Source: Sipunculus nudus
Taxonomy: Eukaryota > Annelida > Sipuncula > Golfingiida > Sipunculidae
Direction of reading: 5' to 3'
Assembly: GCA_026874595.1 (NCBI GenBank)
Contig: CM049317.1
Span: 62,161,118-62,225,117 of the forward strand
Length of the DNA stretch: 64,000 nucleotides
Shown here: positions 21,816 through 34,989 of the stretch, in pieces
How positions within the stretch are numbered: position 1 is the first letter of the stretch
How the letters are laid out: every line of letters starts with the position of its first letter
Position numbers and translations under genes: made by a program
The notes under the pieces: generated by a model
Database searches by the model: none
Told to the model about the DNA's origin: nothing
What the model saw: the letters and a program-made list of their open reading frames with translations, nothing else

Positions 21816-24072
21816 GTTCACTAACCGGGACTGCTGTGTAGCCAGGGGACCCGTCTGTCACCATATGGTTCTTATCAGTGTGTATTTATAGGAAAATGCT
21901 GCATTTCTGTTGTGATTTTGCCGTAAGCAAAGAATTAGCAAAGCATCAGCAAGGTGTAAGCAAAGGGATTATGCCTTCATAATTGCTCTTTGGCACCATT
22001 TTCTGAAGAAATAATGTATTTTTGGACTTTGCGGGGGTCTAATAATGTCAGAAATGGTAAAACACTGTAGGTAAATTGTGTTAAAATTGGAAAATGGGTC
22101 CAAGAAATCAATAAATGACTTTTTTAAAAATTGCAGAATTATACATTATCGGTTTTGATCGAACGATATTGCCCTTACTTTTGATATTAATGTTCACTTT
22201 CCGGGACTGCTGTGTAGCCAGGGGACCCGTCTGTCACCATATGGTTCTTATCAGTGTGTATTTTTAGGAAAATGCTGCATTTCTGTTGTGATTTTGCCGT
22301 AAGCAAAGAATTAGCAAAGCATCAGCAAAGTGTAAGCAAAGGGATTATGCCTTCATAGTTGCTTTTTTTCACCATTTTCTGAAGAAATAATGTATTTTTG
22401 GACTTTGCGATGGTCTAATAATGTCAGAAATGGTAAAACACTGTAGGTAAATTGTGTTAAAATTGGAAAATTGGTCCAATAAATCAATAAATGACTTTTT
22501 TAAAAATTGCAGAATTATACCTAACCGGTTTTGATTGAACAATATTGCCCTTACTTTTGATATTAATGTTCACTAACCGGGACTGCTGTGTAGCCAGGGG
22601 ACCCGTCTGTCCCCATATGGGTCATATCAGTGTGTTTTTTTAGTAAAATGCTGCATTTCTTTTGAGATTTTGCCGTAAGCAAAGAATTAGCAAAGCATCA
22701 GCAAGGTGTAAGCAAAGGGATTATGCCTTCATAATTGCTCTTTGGCACCATTTTCTGAAAAAAATAATGTATTTTTGGGCTTTGCGGGGGTCTAATAATG
22801 TCAGAAATGGTAAAACACTGTAGGTAAATTCTGTTAAAATTAGAAAATGGGTCCCAGGAATCAATAAATGACTTTTTTAAAAATTGCAGAATTATACATT
22901 ACCGGTTTTGATTGAACAATATTGCCCTTACTTTTGATATTAATGTTCACTAACCGGGACTGCTGTGTAGCCAGGGGACCCGTCTGTCCCCATATGGGTC
23001 ATATCAGTGTGTTTTTATAGGAAAATGCTGCATTCCTGTTGTGATTTTGCCGTAAGCAAAGAATTAGCAAAGCATCAGCAAGGTGTAAGCAAAGGGATTA
23101 TGCCTTCATAATTGCTCTTTGGCACCATTTTCTGAAGAAATAATGTATTTTTGGACTTTGCGGGGGTCTAATAATTTCAGAAATGGTAAAACACTGTAGG
23201 TAAATTGTGTTAAAATTGGAAAATGGGTCCAAGAAATCAATAAATGACTTTTTTAAAAATTGCAGAATTATACATTATCGGTTTTGATCGAACGATATTG
23301 CCCTTACTTTTGATATTAATGTTCACTTTCCGGGACTACTGTGTAGCCAGGGGACCCGTCTGTCACCATATGGTTCTTATCAGTGTGTATTTTTAGGAAA
23401 ATGCTGCATTTCTGTTGTGATTTTGCCGTAAGCAAAGAATTAGCAAAGCATCAGCAAAGTGTAAGCAAAGGGATTATGCCTTCATAGTTGCTTTTTTTCA
23501 CCATTTTCTGAAGAAATCATGTATTTTCGGACTTTGCGGGGGTCTAATAATGTCAGAAATGGTAAAACATTGTAGGTAAATTGTGTTAAAATTGGAAAAT
23601 GGGTCAAAGAAATCAATAAATGACTTTTTTAAAAATTGCAGAATTATACATTACCGGTTTTGATTGAACAATATTGCCCTTACTTTTGATATTAATGTTC
23701 ACCAACCGGGACTGCTGTGTAGCCAGGGGACCCGTCTGTCCCCATATGGGTCATATCAGTGTGTTTTTTTAGGAAAATGCTGCATTTCTGTTGTGATTTT
23801 GCCGTAAGCAAAGAATTAGCAAAGCATCAGCAAGGTGTAAGCAAAGGGATTATGCCTTCATAATTGCTCTTTGGCACCATTTTCTCAAAAAAATAATGTA
23901 TTTTTGGGCTTTGCGGGGGTCTAATAATGTCAGAAATGGTAAAACACTGTAGGTAAATTCTGTTAAAATTAGAAAATGGGTCCCAGGAATCAATAAATGA
24001 CTTTTTTAAAGGAGCAGAATTATACATTTATGGTTTTCATTGAACGATATTGCTCTTACTTTTGATATTAAT
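21816..24072. repeat. Mosaic monomers between K cassette 1 and the T2/T3 hybrid
   Basis: Six monomers. They include a CACCATATGGTTCTT/ATTTATAGG type, a GCGATGGTC type with TATACCTAACCGG, one with TTTTTTTAGTAAAATG and CTTTTGAGATT (near 22640), one with GTTTTTATAGG and GCATTCCTG (near 23012), a CTACTG T3 and a mixed T1. The same order appears at 13.8-15.8 kb and 39.1-40.9 kb, so it is an older HOR segment. It holds no non-satellite sequence. Confidence 0.75.
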
Positions 24073-24448
24073 GTTCACTAACCGGGACTGCTGTGTAGCC
24101 AGGGGACCCGTCTGTCACCATATGGGTCATATCAGTGTGTATTTATAGGAAAATGCTGCATTTCTGTTGTGATTTTGCCGTAAGCAAAGAATTAGCAAAG
24201 CATCAGCAAAGTGTAAGCAAAGGGATTATGCCTTCATAGTTGCTTTTTTTCACCATTTTCTGAAGAAATCATGTATTTTCGGACTTTGCGGGGGTCTAAT
24301 AATGTCAGAAATGGTAAAACATTGTAGGTAAATTGTGTTAAAATTGGAAAATGGGTCAAAGAAATCAATAAATGACTTTTTTAAAAATTGCAGAATTATA
24401 CATTACCGGTTTTGATTGAACAATATTGCCCTTACTTTTGATATTAAT
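24073..24448. repeat. T2/T3 hybrid monomer
   Basis: The left part is T2 (CACCATATGGGTC, ATTTATAGG with the T2-specific A at 24145). The right part is T3 (T3-specific A at 24210, CATAGTTGCTTTTTTTCACC, ATTTTCGGAC). The switch lies in 24146-24209. One monomer is thereby lost from the trimer order, so successive T1 monomers here are 752 bp apart instead of 1,127. The T1 before it, starting near 23697, is itself mixed, with the CACCAACC start, the CTCAAAAAAATAATG middle and the TGGTTTTCATTG end. Confidence 0.85.
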
Positions 24449-27078
24449 GTTCACTAACCGGGACTGCTGTGTAGCCAGGGGACCCGTCTGTCCCCATATG
24501 GGTCATATCAGTGTGTTTTTTTAGGAAAATGCTGCATTTCTGTTGTGATTTTGCCGTAAGCAAAGAATTAGCAAAGCATCAGCAAAGTGTAAGCAAAGGG
24601 ATTATGCCTTCATAATTGCTCTTTGGCACCATTTTCTCAAAAAAATAATGTATTTTTGGGCTTTGCGGGGGTCTAATAATGTCAGAAATGGTAAAACACT
24701 GTAGGTAAATTCTGTTAAAATTAGAAAATGGGTCCCAGGAATCAATAAATGACTTTTTTAAAGGAGCAGAATTATACATTTATGGTATTCATTGAACGAT
24801 ATTGCTCTTACTTTTGATATTAATGTTCACTAACCGGGACTGCTGTGTAGCCAGGGGACCCGTCTGTCACCATATGGGTCATATCAGTGTGTATTTATAG
24901 GAAAATGCTGCATTTCTGTTGTGATTTTGCCGTAAGCAAAGAATTAGCAAAGCATCAGCAAGGTGTAAGCAAAGGGATTATGCCTTCATAATTGCTCTTT
25001 GGCACCATTTTCTGAAGAAATCATGTATTTTTGGACTTAGCGGGGGTCTAATAATGTCAGAAATGGTAAAACACTGTAGGTAATTGTGCTAAAATTGGAA
25101 AATGGGTCCAAGAAATCAATAAATAACTTTTTTAAAAATTGCAGAATTATACATTATCGGTTTTGATCGAACGATATTGCCCTTACTTTTGATATTAATG
25201 TTCACTTTCCGGGACTGCTGTGTAGCCAGGGGACCCGTCTGTCACCATATGGTTCTTATCAGTGTGAATTTTTAGGAAAATGCTGCATTTCTGTTGTGAT
25301 TTTGCCGTAAGCAAAGAATTAGCAAAGCATCAGCAAAGTGTAAGCAAAGGGATTATGCCTTCATAGTTGCTTTTTTTCACCATTTTCTGAAGAAATCATG
25401 TATTTTCGGACTTTGCGGGGGTCTAATAATGTCAGAAATGGTAAAACATTGTAGGTAAATTGTGTTAAAATTGGAAAATGGGTCAAAGAAATCAATAAAT
25501 GACTTTTTTAAAAATTGCAGAATTATACATTACCGGTTTTGATTGAACAATATTGCCCTTACTTTTGATATTAATGTTCACCAACCGGGACTGCTGTGTA
25601 GCCAGGGGACCCGTCTGTCCCCATATGGGTCATATCAGTGTGTTTTTTTAGGAAAATGCTGCATTTCTGTTGTGATTTTGCCGTAAGCAAAGAATTAGCA
25701 AAGCATCAGCAAGGTGTAAGCAAAGGGATTATGCCTTCATAATTGCTCTTTGGCACCATTTTCTGAAAAAAATAATGTATTTTTGGGCTTTGCGGGGGTC
25801 TAATAATGTCAGAAATGGTAAAACACTGTAGGTAAATTCTGTTAAAATTAGAAAATGGGTCCCAGGAATCAATAAATGACTTTTTTAAAGGAGCAGAATT
25901 ATACATTTATGGTTTTCATTGAACGATATTGCTCTTACTTTTGATATTAATGTTCACTAACCGGGACTGCTGTGTAGCCAGGGGACCCTTCTGTCACCAT
26001 ATGGGTCATATCAGTGTGTATTTATAGGAAAATGCTGCATTTCTGTTGTGATTTTGCCGTAAGCAAAGAATTAGCAAAGCATCAGCAAGGTGTAAGCAAA
26101 GGGATTATGCCTTCATAATTGCTCTTTGGCACCATTTTCTGAAGAAATCATGTATTTTTGGACTTAGCGGGGGTCTAATAATGTCAGAAATGGTAAAACA
26201 CTGTAGGTAATTGTGTTAAAATTGGAAAATGGGTCCAAGAAATCAATAAATAACTTTTTTAAAAATTGCAGAATTATACATTATCGGTTTTGATCGAACG
26301 ATATTGCCCTTACTTTTGATATTAATGTTCACTTTCCGGGACTGCTGTGTAGCCAGGGGACCCGTCTGTCACCATATGGTTCTTATCAGTGTGTATTTTT
26401 AGGAAAATGCTGCATTTCTGTTGTGATTTTGCCGTAAGCAAAGAATTAGCAAAGCATCAGCAAAGTGTAAGCAAAGGGATTATGCCTTCATAGTTGCTTT
26501 TTTTCACCATTTTCTGAAGAAATCATGTATTTTCGGACTTTGCAGGGGTCTAATAATGTCAGAAATGGTAAAACATTGTAGGTAAATTGTGTTAAAATTG
26601 GAAAATGGGTCAAAGAAATCAATAAATGACTTTTTAAAAAATTGCAGAACTATACATTACCGGTTTTGATTGAACAATATTGCCCTTACTTTTGATATTA
26701 ATGTTCACTAACCGGGACTGCTGTGTAGCCAGGGGACCTGTCTGTCCCCATATGGGTCATATCAGTGTGTTTTTTTAGGAAAATGCTGCATTTCTGTTGT
26801 GATTTTGCCGTAAGCAAAGAATTAGCAAAGCATCAGCAAGGTGTAAGCAAAGGGATTATGCCTTCATAATTGCTCTTTGGCACCATTTTCTGAAGAAATA
26901 ATGTATTTTTGGACTTTGCGGGGGTCTAATAATGTCAGAAATGGTAAAACACTGTAGGTAAATTGTGTTAAAATTGGAAAATGGGTCCAAGAAATCAATA
27001 AATGACTTTTATAAAAATTGCAGAATTATACATTTTCGGTTTTGATCGAACGATATTGCCCTTACTTTTGATACTAAT
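24449..27078. repeat. Trimer-type segment matching 16.56-20.3 kb
   Basis: Seven monomers in trimer order. The left part matches the trimer domain at an offset of 7,890 bp, proven by the shared private changes AATTGTGCTAAAATT (near 25088) and GGGGACCCTTCTG (near 25988). The right part matches at 6,762 bp, as shown by the shared GACTTTTTAAAAAATTG. The change of offset, 1,128 bp, means one trimer unit was lost relative to the 15.4-19.9 kb domain. Confidence 0.82.
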
Positions 27079-28577
27079 GTTCACTAACCGGGACTGCTGT
27101 GTAGCCAGGGGACCCGTCTGTCCCCATATGGGTCATATCAGTGTGTATTTTTAGGAAAATGCTGCATTTCTGTTGTGATTTTGCCGTAAGCAAAGAATAA
27201 GCAAAGCATCAGCAAAGTGTAAGCAAAGGGATTATGCCTTCATAATTGCTTTTTGGCACCATTTTCTGAAGAAATAATGTATTTTTGGGCTTTGTGGGGG
27301 TCTAATAATGTCAGAAATGGTGAAACACTGTAGGTAAATTCTGTTAAAATTAGAAAATGGGTCCCAGGAATCAATAAATGACTTTTTTAAAGTAGCAGAA
27401 TTATACATTTGTGGTTTTGATTGAACGGTATTGCCCTTACTTTTGATATTAATGTTCACTAACCGGGACTGCTGTGTAGCCAGGGGACCCGTCTGTTTCC
27501 GTATGGGTCATATCAGTGTGTATTTAGAGGAAAATGCTGCATTTCTGTTGCGATTTTGCCGTAAGCAAAGAATAAGCAAAGCATCAGCAAAGTGTAAGCA
27601 AAGGGATTATGCCTTCATAATTGCTTTTTGGCACCATTTTCTGAAGAAATAATGTTTTTTAGGTATTGCGGGGGTCTAATAATGTCTGAAATGGTGAAAC
27701 ACTGTAGGTAAATTGTGTTAAAATTGGAAAATGGGTCAAAGAAATCAATAAATGACTTTTTTAAAAATAGCAGAATTATACATTTCCGGTTTTGATCGAA
27801 CGATATTGCCCTTACTTTTGATATTAATGTTCACTAACCGGGACTGCTGTGTAGCCAGGGGACCCGTCTGTTTCCATATGGGTCATATCAGTGTGTATTT
27901 TTAGGAAAATGCTGCATTTCTGTTAAGATTTTGCCATAAGCAAAGAAAAAGCAAAGCATCAGCAAAGTGTAAGCAAAGGGATTATGCTTTCATAGTTGAT
28001 TTTTTTCACCATTTTCTGAAGAAATCATGTATTTTTGGACTTTGCGGGGGTCTAATAATGTCAGAAATGGTAAAACACTGTAGGTAAATTGTGTTAAATT
28101 GGAAAATGGGTCCAAGAAATCAATAAATGACTTTTTAAAAATAGCAGAATTATACATTATCGGTTTTGATCGAACGATATTGCCCTCACTTTTGATATTA
28201 ATGTTCACTACGCGGGACTGCTGTGTAGCCAGGGGACCCGTCTGTCACCATATGCTTCTTATCAGTGTTTATTTTTAGGAAAATGCTGCATTTCTGTTGT
28301 GATTTTGCCGTAAGCACAGAATAAGCAAAGCATCAGCAAAGTGTAAGCAAAGGGATTATGCCTTCATAATTGCTTTTCGGCACCATTTTCTGAAAAAATA
28401 ATGTATTTTTCGGCTTTGCGGGGGTCTAATAATGTCAGAAATGGTAAAACACTGTAGGTAAATTCTGTTAAAATTAGAAAATGGGTCCCAGGAATCAATA
28501 AATGACTTTTTTATAGTAGCAGAATTATACATTTATGGTTTTCATTGAACGATATTGCTCTTACTTTTGATATTAAT
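27079..28577. repeat. K cassette, copy 2
   Basis: Collinear with copy 1 at an offset of 6,762 bp (18 monomers). The similarity extends to both sides, starting at least from the T3 monomer near 26630. The flanking monomer just right of it continues as in copy 1 until one monomer is missing near 29.33 kb. Confidence 0.9.
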
Positions 28578-30860
28578 GTTCACTAACCGGGACTGCTGTG
28601 TAGCCAGGGGACCCGTCTGTCACCATATGGTTCTTATCAGTGTGTATTTATAGGAAAATGCTGCATTTCTGTTGTGATTTTGCCGCAAGCAAAGAATTAG
28701 CAAAGCATCAGCAAGGTGTAAGCAAAGGGATTATGCCTTCATAATTGCTCTTTGGCACCATTTTCTGAAGAAATAATGTATTTTTGGACTTTGCGGGGGT
28801 CTAATAATGTCAGAAATGGTAAAACACTGTAGGTAAATTGTGTTAAAATTGGAAAATGGGTCCAAGAAATCAATAAATGACTTTTTTAAAAATTGCAGAA
28901 TTATACATTATCGGTTTTGATCGAACGATATTGCCCTTACTTTTGATATTAATGTTCACTTTCCGGGACTGCTGTGTAGCCAGGGGACCCGTCTGTCACC
29001 ATATGGTTCTTATCAGTGTGTATTTTTAGGAAAATGCTGCATTTCTGTTGTGATTTTGCCGTAAGCAAAGAATTAGCAAAGCATCAGCAAAGTGTAAGCA
29101 AAGGGATTATGCCTTCATAGTTGCTTTTTTTCACCATTTTCTGAAGAAATAATGTATTTTTGGACTTTGCGATGGTCTAATAATGTCAGAAATGGTAAAA
29201 CACTGTAGGTAAATTGTGTTAAAATTGGAAAATGGGTCCAATAAATCAATAAATGACTTTTTTAAAAATTGCAGAATTATACCTAACCGGTTTTGATTGA
29301 ACAATATTGCCCTTACTTTTGATATTAATGTTCACTAACCGGGACTGCTGTGTAGCCAGGGGACCCGTCTGTCCCCATATGGGTCATATCAGTGTGTTTT
29401 TATAGGAAAATGCTGCATTCCTGTTGTGATTTTGCCGTAAGCAAAGAATTAGCAAAGCATCAGCAAGGTGTAAGCAAAGGGATTATGCCTTCATAATTGC
29501 TCTTTGGCACCATTTTCTGAAGAAATAATGTATTTTTGGACTTTGCGGGGGTCTAATAATTTCAGAAATGGTAAAACACTGTAGGTAAATTGTGTTAAAA
29601 TTGGAAAATGGGTCCAAGAAATCAATAAATGACTTTTTTAAAAATTGCAGAATTATACATTATCGGTTTTGATCGAACGATATTGCCCTTACTTTTGATA
29701 TTAATGTTCACTTTCCGGGACTACTGTGTAGCCAGGGGACCCGTCTGTCACCATATGGTTCTTATCAGTGTGTATTTTTAGGAAAATGCTGCATTTCTGT
29801 TGTGATTTTGCCGTAAGCAAAGAATTAGCAAAGCATCAGCAAAGTGTAAGCAAAGGGATTATGCCTTCATAGTTGCTTTTTTTCACCATTTTCTGAAGAA
29901 ATCATGTATTTTCGGACTTTGCGGGGGTCTAATAATGTCAGAAATGGTAAAACATTGTAGGTAAATTGTGTTAAAATTGGAAAATGGGTCAAAGAAATCA
30001 ATAAATGACTTTTTTAAAAATTGCAGAATTATACATTACCGGTTTTGATTGAACAATATTGCCCTTACTTTTGATATTAATGTTCACCAACCGGGACTGC
30101 TGTGTAGCCAGGGGACCCGTCTGTCCCCATATGGGTCATATCAGTGTGTTTTTTTAGGAAAATGCTGCATTTCTGTTGTGATTTTGCCGTAAGCAAAGAA
30201 TTAGCAAAGCATCAGCAAGGTGTAAGCAAAGGGATTATGCCTTCATAATTGCTCTTTGGCACCATTTTCTGAAAAAAATAATGTATTTTTGGGCTTTGCG
30301 GGGGTCTAATAATGTCAGAAATGGTAAAACACTGTAGGTAAATTCTGTTAAAATTAGAAAATGGGTCCCAGGAATCAATAAATGACTTTTTTAAAGGAGC
30401 AGAATTATACATTTATGGTTTTCATTGAACGATATTGCTCTTACTTTTGATATTAATGTTCACTAACCGGGACTGCTGTGTAGCCAGGGGACCCGTCTGT
30501 CACCATATGGGTCATATCAGTGTGTATTTATAGGAAAATGCTGCATTTCTGTTGTGATTTTGCCGTAAGCAAAGAATTAGCAAAGCATCAGCAAGGTGTA
30601 AGCAAAGGGATTATGCCTTCATAATTGCTCTTTGGCACCATTTTCTGAAGAAATCATGTATTTTTGGACTTAGCGGGGGTCTAATAATGTCAGAAATGGT
30701 AAAACACTGTAGGTAATTGTGTTAAAATTGGAAAATGGGTCCATGAAATCAATAAATAACTTTTTTAAAAATTGCAGAATTATACATTATCGGTTTTGAT
30801 CGAACGATATTGCCCTTACTTTTGATATTAATGTTCACTTTCCGGGACTGCTGTGTAGCC
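28578..30860. repeat. Mosaic segment with one-monomer loss near 29.33-29.4 kb
   Basis: It matches 21816-24.1 kb first at an offset of 6,762 bp and then, after about 29.4 kb, at about 6,385 bp. The monomer with TTTTTTTAGTAAAATG found at 22.6 kb is missing. The join lies within the shared CTAACC-to-GTGTTTTT stretch and cannot be placed more finely by eye. The right end meets the 4,129-bp duplication. Confidence 0.78.
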
Positions 30861-33800
30861 ATGGCACCCGTCTGTCACCATATGGTTCTTATCAGTGTGT
30901 ATTTTTAGGAAAATGCTGCATTTCTGTTGTGATTTTGCCGTAAGCAAAGAATTAGCAAAGCATCAGCAAAGTGTAAGCAAAGGGATTATGCCTTCATAGT
31001 TGCTTTTTTTCACCATTTTCTGAAGAAATCATGTATTTTCGGACTTTGCGGGGGTCTAATAATGTCAGAAATGGTAAAACATTGTAGGTAAATTGTGTTA
31101 AAATTGGAAAATGGGTCAAAGAAATCAATAAATGACTTTTTTAAAAATTGCAGAATTATACATTACCGGTTTTGATTGAACAATATTGCCCTTACTTTTG
31201 ATATTAATGTTCACTAACCGGGACTGCTGTGTAGCCAGGGGACCCGTCTGTCCCCATATGGGTCATATCAGTGTGTTTTTTTAGGAAAATGCTGCATTTC
31301 TGTTGTGATTTTGCCGTAAGCAAAGAATTAGCAAAGCATCAGCAAGGTGTAAGCAAAGGGATTATGCCTTCATAATTGCTCTTTGGCACCATTTTCTCAA
31401 AAAAATAATGTATTTTTGGGCTTTGCGGGGGTCTAATAATGTCAGAAATGGTAAAACACTGTAGGTAAATTCTGTTAAAATTAGAAAATGGGTCCCAGGA
31501 ATCAATAAATGACTTTTTTAAAGGAGCAGAATTATACATTTATGGTATTCATTGAACGATATTGCTCTTACTTTTGATATTAATGTTCACTAACCGGGAC
31601 TGCTGTGTAGCCAGGGGACCCGTCTGTCACCATATGGGTCATATCAGTGTGTATTTATAGGAAAATGCTGCATTTCTGTTGTGATTTTGCCGTAAGCAAA
31701 GAATTAGCAAAGCATCAGCAAGGTGTAAGCAAAGGGATTATGCCTTCATAATTGCTCTTTGGCACCATTTTCTGAAGAAATCATGTATTTTTGGACTTAG
31801 CGGGGGTCTAATAATGTCAGAAATGGTAAAACACTGTAGGTAATTGTGTTAAAATTGGAAAATGGGTCCAAGAAATCAATAAATAACTTTTTTAAAAATT
31901 GCAGAATTATACATTATCGGTTTTGATCGAACGATATTGCCCTTACTTTTGATATTAATGTTCACTTTCCGGGACTGCTGTGTAGCCAGGGGACCCGTCT
32001 GTCACCATATGGTTCTTATCAGTGTGTATTTTTAGGAAAATGCTGCATTTCTGTTGTGATTTTGCCGTAAGCAAAGAATTAGCAAAGCATCAGCAAAGTG
32101 TAAGCAAAGGGATTATGCCTTCATAGTTGCTTTTTTTCACCATTTTCTGAAGAAATCATGTATTTTCGGACTTTGCGGGGGTCTAATAATGTCAGAAATG
32201 GTAAAACATTGTAGGTAAATTGTGTTAAAATTGGAAAATGGGTCAAAGAAATCAATAAATGACTTTTTAAAAAATTGCAGAATTATACATTACCGGTTTT
32301 GATTGAACAATATTGCCCTTACTTTTGATATTAATGTTCACTAACCGGGACTGCTGTGTAGCCAGGGGACCCGTCTGTCCCAATATGGGTCATATCAGTG
32401 TGTTTTTTTAGGAAAATGCTGCATTTCTGTTGTGATTTTGCCGTAAGCAAAGAATTAGCAAAGCATCAGCAAGGTGTAAGCAAAGGGATTATGCCTTCAT
32501 AATTGCTCTTTGGCACCATTTTCTGAAGAAATCATGTATTTTTGGACTTAGAGGGGGTCTAATAATGTCAGAAATGGTAAAACACTGTAGGTAATTGTGT
32601 TAAAATTGGAAAATGGGTCCAAGAAATCAATAAATAACTTTTTTAAAAATTGCAGAATTATACATTATCGGTTTTGATCGAACGATATTGCCCTTACTTT
32701 TGATATTAATGTTCACTTTCCGGGACTGCTGTGTAGCCAGTGGACCCGTCTGTCACCATATGGTTCTTATAAGTGTGTATTTTTAGGAAAATGCTGCATT
32801 TCTGTTGTGATTTTGCCGTAAGCAAAGAATTAGCAAAGCATCAGCAAAGTGTAAGCAAAGGGATTATGCCTTCATAATTGCTCTTTGGCACAATTTTCTG
32901 AAGAAATAATGTATTTTTGGACTTTGCGGGGGTCTAATAATGTCAGAAATGGTAAAACACTGTAGGTAAATTGTGTTAAAATTGGAAAATGGGTCCAAGA
33001 AATCAATAAATGACTTTTATAAAAATTGCAGAATTATACATTTTCGGTTTTGATCGAACGATATTGCCCTTACTTTTGATACTAATGTTCACTAACCGGG
33101 ACTGCTGTGTAGCCAGGGGACCCGTCTGTCCCCATATGGGTCATATCAGTGTGTATTTTTAGGAAAATGCTGCATTTCTGTTGTGATTTTGCCGTAAGCA
33201 AAGAATAAGCAAAGCATCAGCAAAGTGTAAGCAAAGGGATTATGCCTTCATAATTGCTTTTTGGCACCATTTTCTGAAGAAATAATGTATTTTTGGGCTT
33301 TGTGGGGGTCTAATAATGTCAGAAATGGTGAAACACTGTAGGTAAATTCTGTTAAAATTAGAAAATGGGTCCCAGGAATCAATAAATGACTTTTTTAAAG
33401 TAGCAGAATTATACATTTGTGGTTTTGATTGAACGGTATTGCCCTTACTTTTGATATTAATGTTCACTAACCGGGACTGCTGTGTAGCCAGGGGACCCGT
33501 CTGTTTCCGTATGGGTCATATCAGTGTGTATTTAGAGGAAAATGCTGCATTTCTGTTGCGATTTTGCCGTAAGCAAAGAATAAGCAAAGCATCAGCAAAG
33601 TGTAAGCAAAGGGATTATGCCTTCATAATTGCTTTTTGGCACCATTTTCTGAAGAAATAATGTTTTTTAGGTATTGCGGGGGTCTAATAATGTCTGAAAT
33701 GGTGAAACACTGTAGGTAAATTGTGTTAAAATTGGAAAATGGGTCAAAGAAATCAATAAATGACTTTTTTAAAAATAGCAGAATTATACATTTCCGGTTT

Positions 33801-34989
33801 TGATCGAACGATATTGCCCTTACTTTTGATATTAATGTTCACTAACCGGGACTGCTGTGTAGCCAGGGGACCCGTCTGTTTCCATATGGGTCATATCAGT
33901 GTGTATTTTTAGGAAAATGCTGCATTTCTGTTAAGATTTTGCCATAAGCAAAGAAAAAGCAAAGCATCAGCAAAGTGTAAGCAAAGGGATTATGCTTTCA
34001 TAGTTGATTTTTTTCACCATTTTCTGAAGAAATCATGTATTTTTGGACTTTGCGGGGGTCTAATAATGTCAGAAATGGTAAAACACTGTAGGTAAATTGT
34101 GTTAAATTGGAAAATGGGTCCAAGAAATCAATAAATGACTTTTTAAAAATAGCAGAATTATACATTATCGGTTTTGATCGAACGATATTGCCCTCACTTT
34201 TGATATTAATGTTCACTACGCGGGACTGCTGTGTAGCCAGGGGACCCGTCTGTCACCATATGCTTCTTATCAGTGTTTATTTTTAGGAAAATGCTGCATT
34301 TCTGTTGTGATTTTGCCGTAAGCACAGAATAAGCAAAGCATCAGCAAAGTGTAAGCAAAGGGATTATGCCTTCATAATTGCTTTTCGGCACCATTTTCTG
34401 AAAAAATAATGTATTTTTCGGCTTTGCGGGGGTCTAATAATGTCAGAAATGGTAAAACACTGTAGGTAAATTCTGTTAAAATTAGAAAATGGGTCCCAGG
34501 AATCAATAAATGACTTTTTTATAGTAGCAGAATTATACATTTATGGTTTTCATTGAACGATATTGCTCTTACTTTTGATATTAATGTTCACTAACCGGGA
34601 CTGCTGTGTAGCCAGGGGACCCGTCTGTCACCATATGGTTCTTATCAGTGTGTATTTATAGGAAAATGCTGCATTTCTGTTGTGATTTTGCCGTAAGCAA
34701 AGAATTAGCAAAGCATCAGCAAGGTGTAAGCAAAGGGATTATGCCTTCATAATTGCTCTTTGGCACCATTTTCTGAAGAAATAATGTATTTTTGGACTTT
34801 GCGGGGGTCTAATAATGTCAGAAATGGTAAAACACTGTAGGTAAATTGTGTTTAAATTGGAAAATGGGTCCAAGAAATCAATAAATGACTTTTTTAAAAA
34901 TTGCAGAATTATACATTATCGGTTTTGATCGAACGATATTGCCCTTACTTTTGATATTAATGTTCACTTTCCGGGACTGCTGTGTAGCC
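30861..34989. repeat. 4,129-bp tandem duplication (11 monomers), copy A
   Basis: Copy A and copy B match at a fixed offset of 4,129 bp. Shared private markers include CCATGGCACCC (30861 and 34990), GGACTTAGAGGGGG (32551 and 36680) and TATAAGTGTG. The left edge lies between the last mismatch near 30767 (AATAAATAAC here, AATAAATGAC in the partner position) and 30861, so coordinates may be up to about 90 bp too far right. It contains K cassette 3. Confidence 0.88.
33087..34585. repeat. K cassette, copy 3
   Basis: Collinear with copy 2 at an offset of 6,008 bp (16 monomers). It lies inside copy A of the 4,129-bp duplication. The monomer before it shares TTTATAAAAATTG and the ATACTAATGTTCAC end with copies 1, 2 and 4. 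Confidence 0.9.
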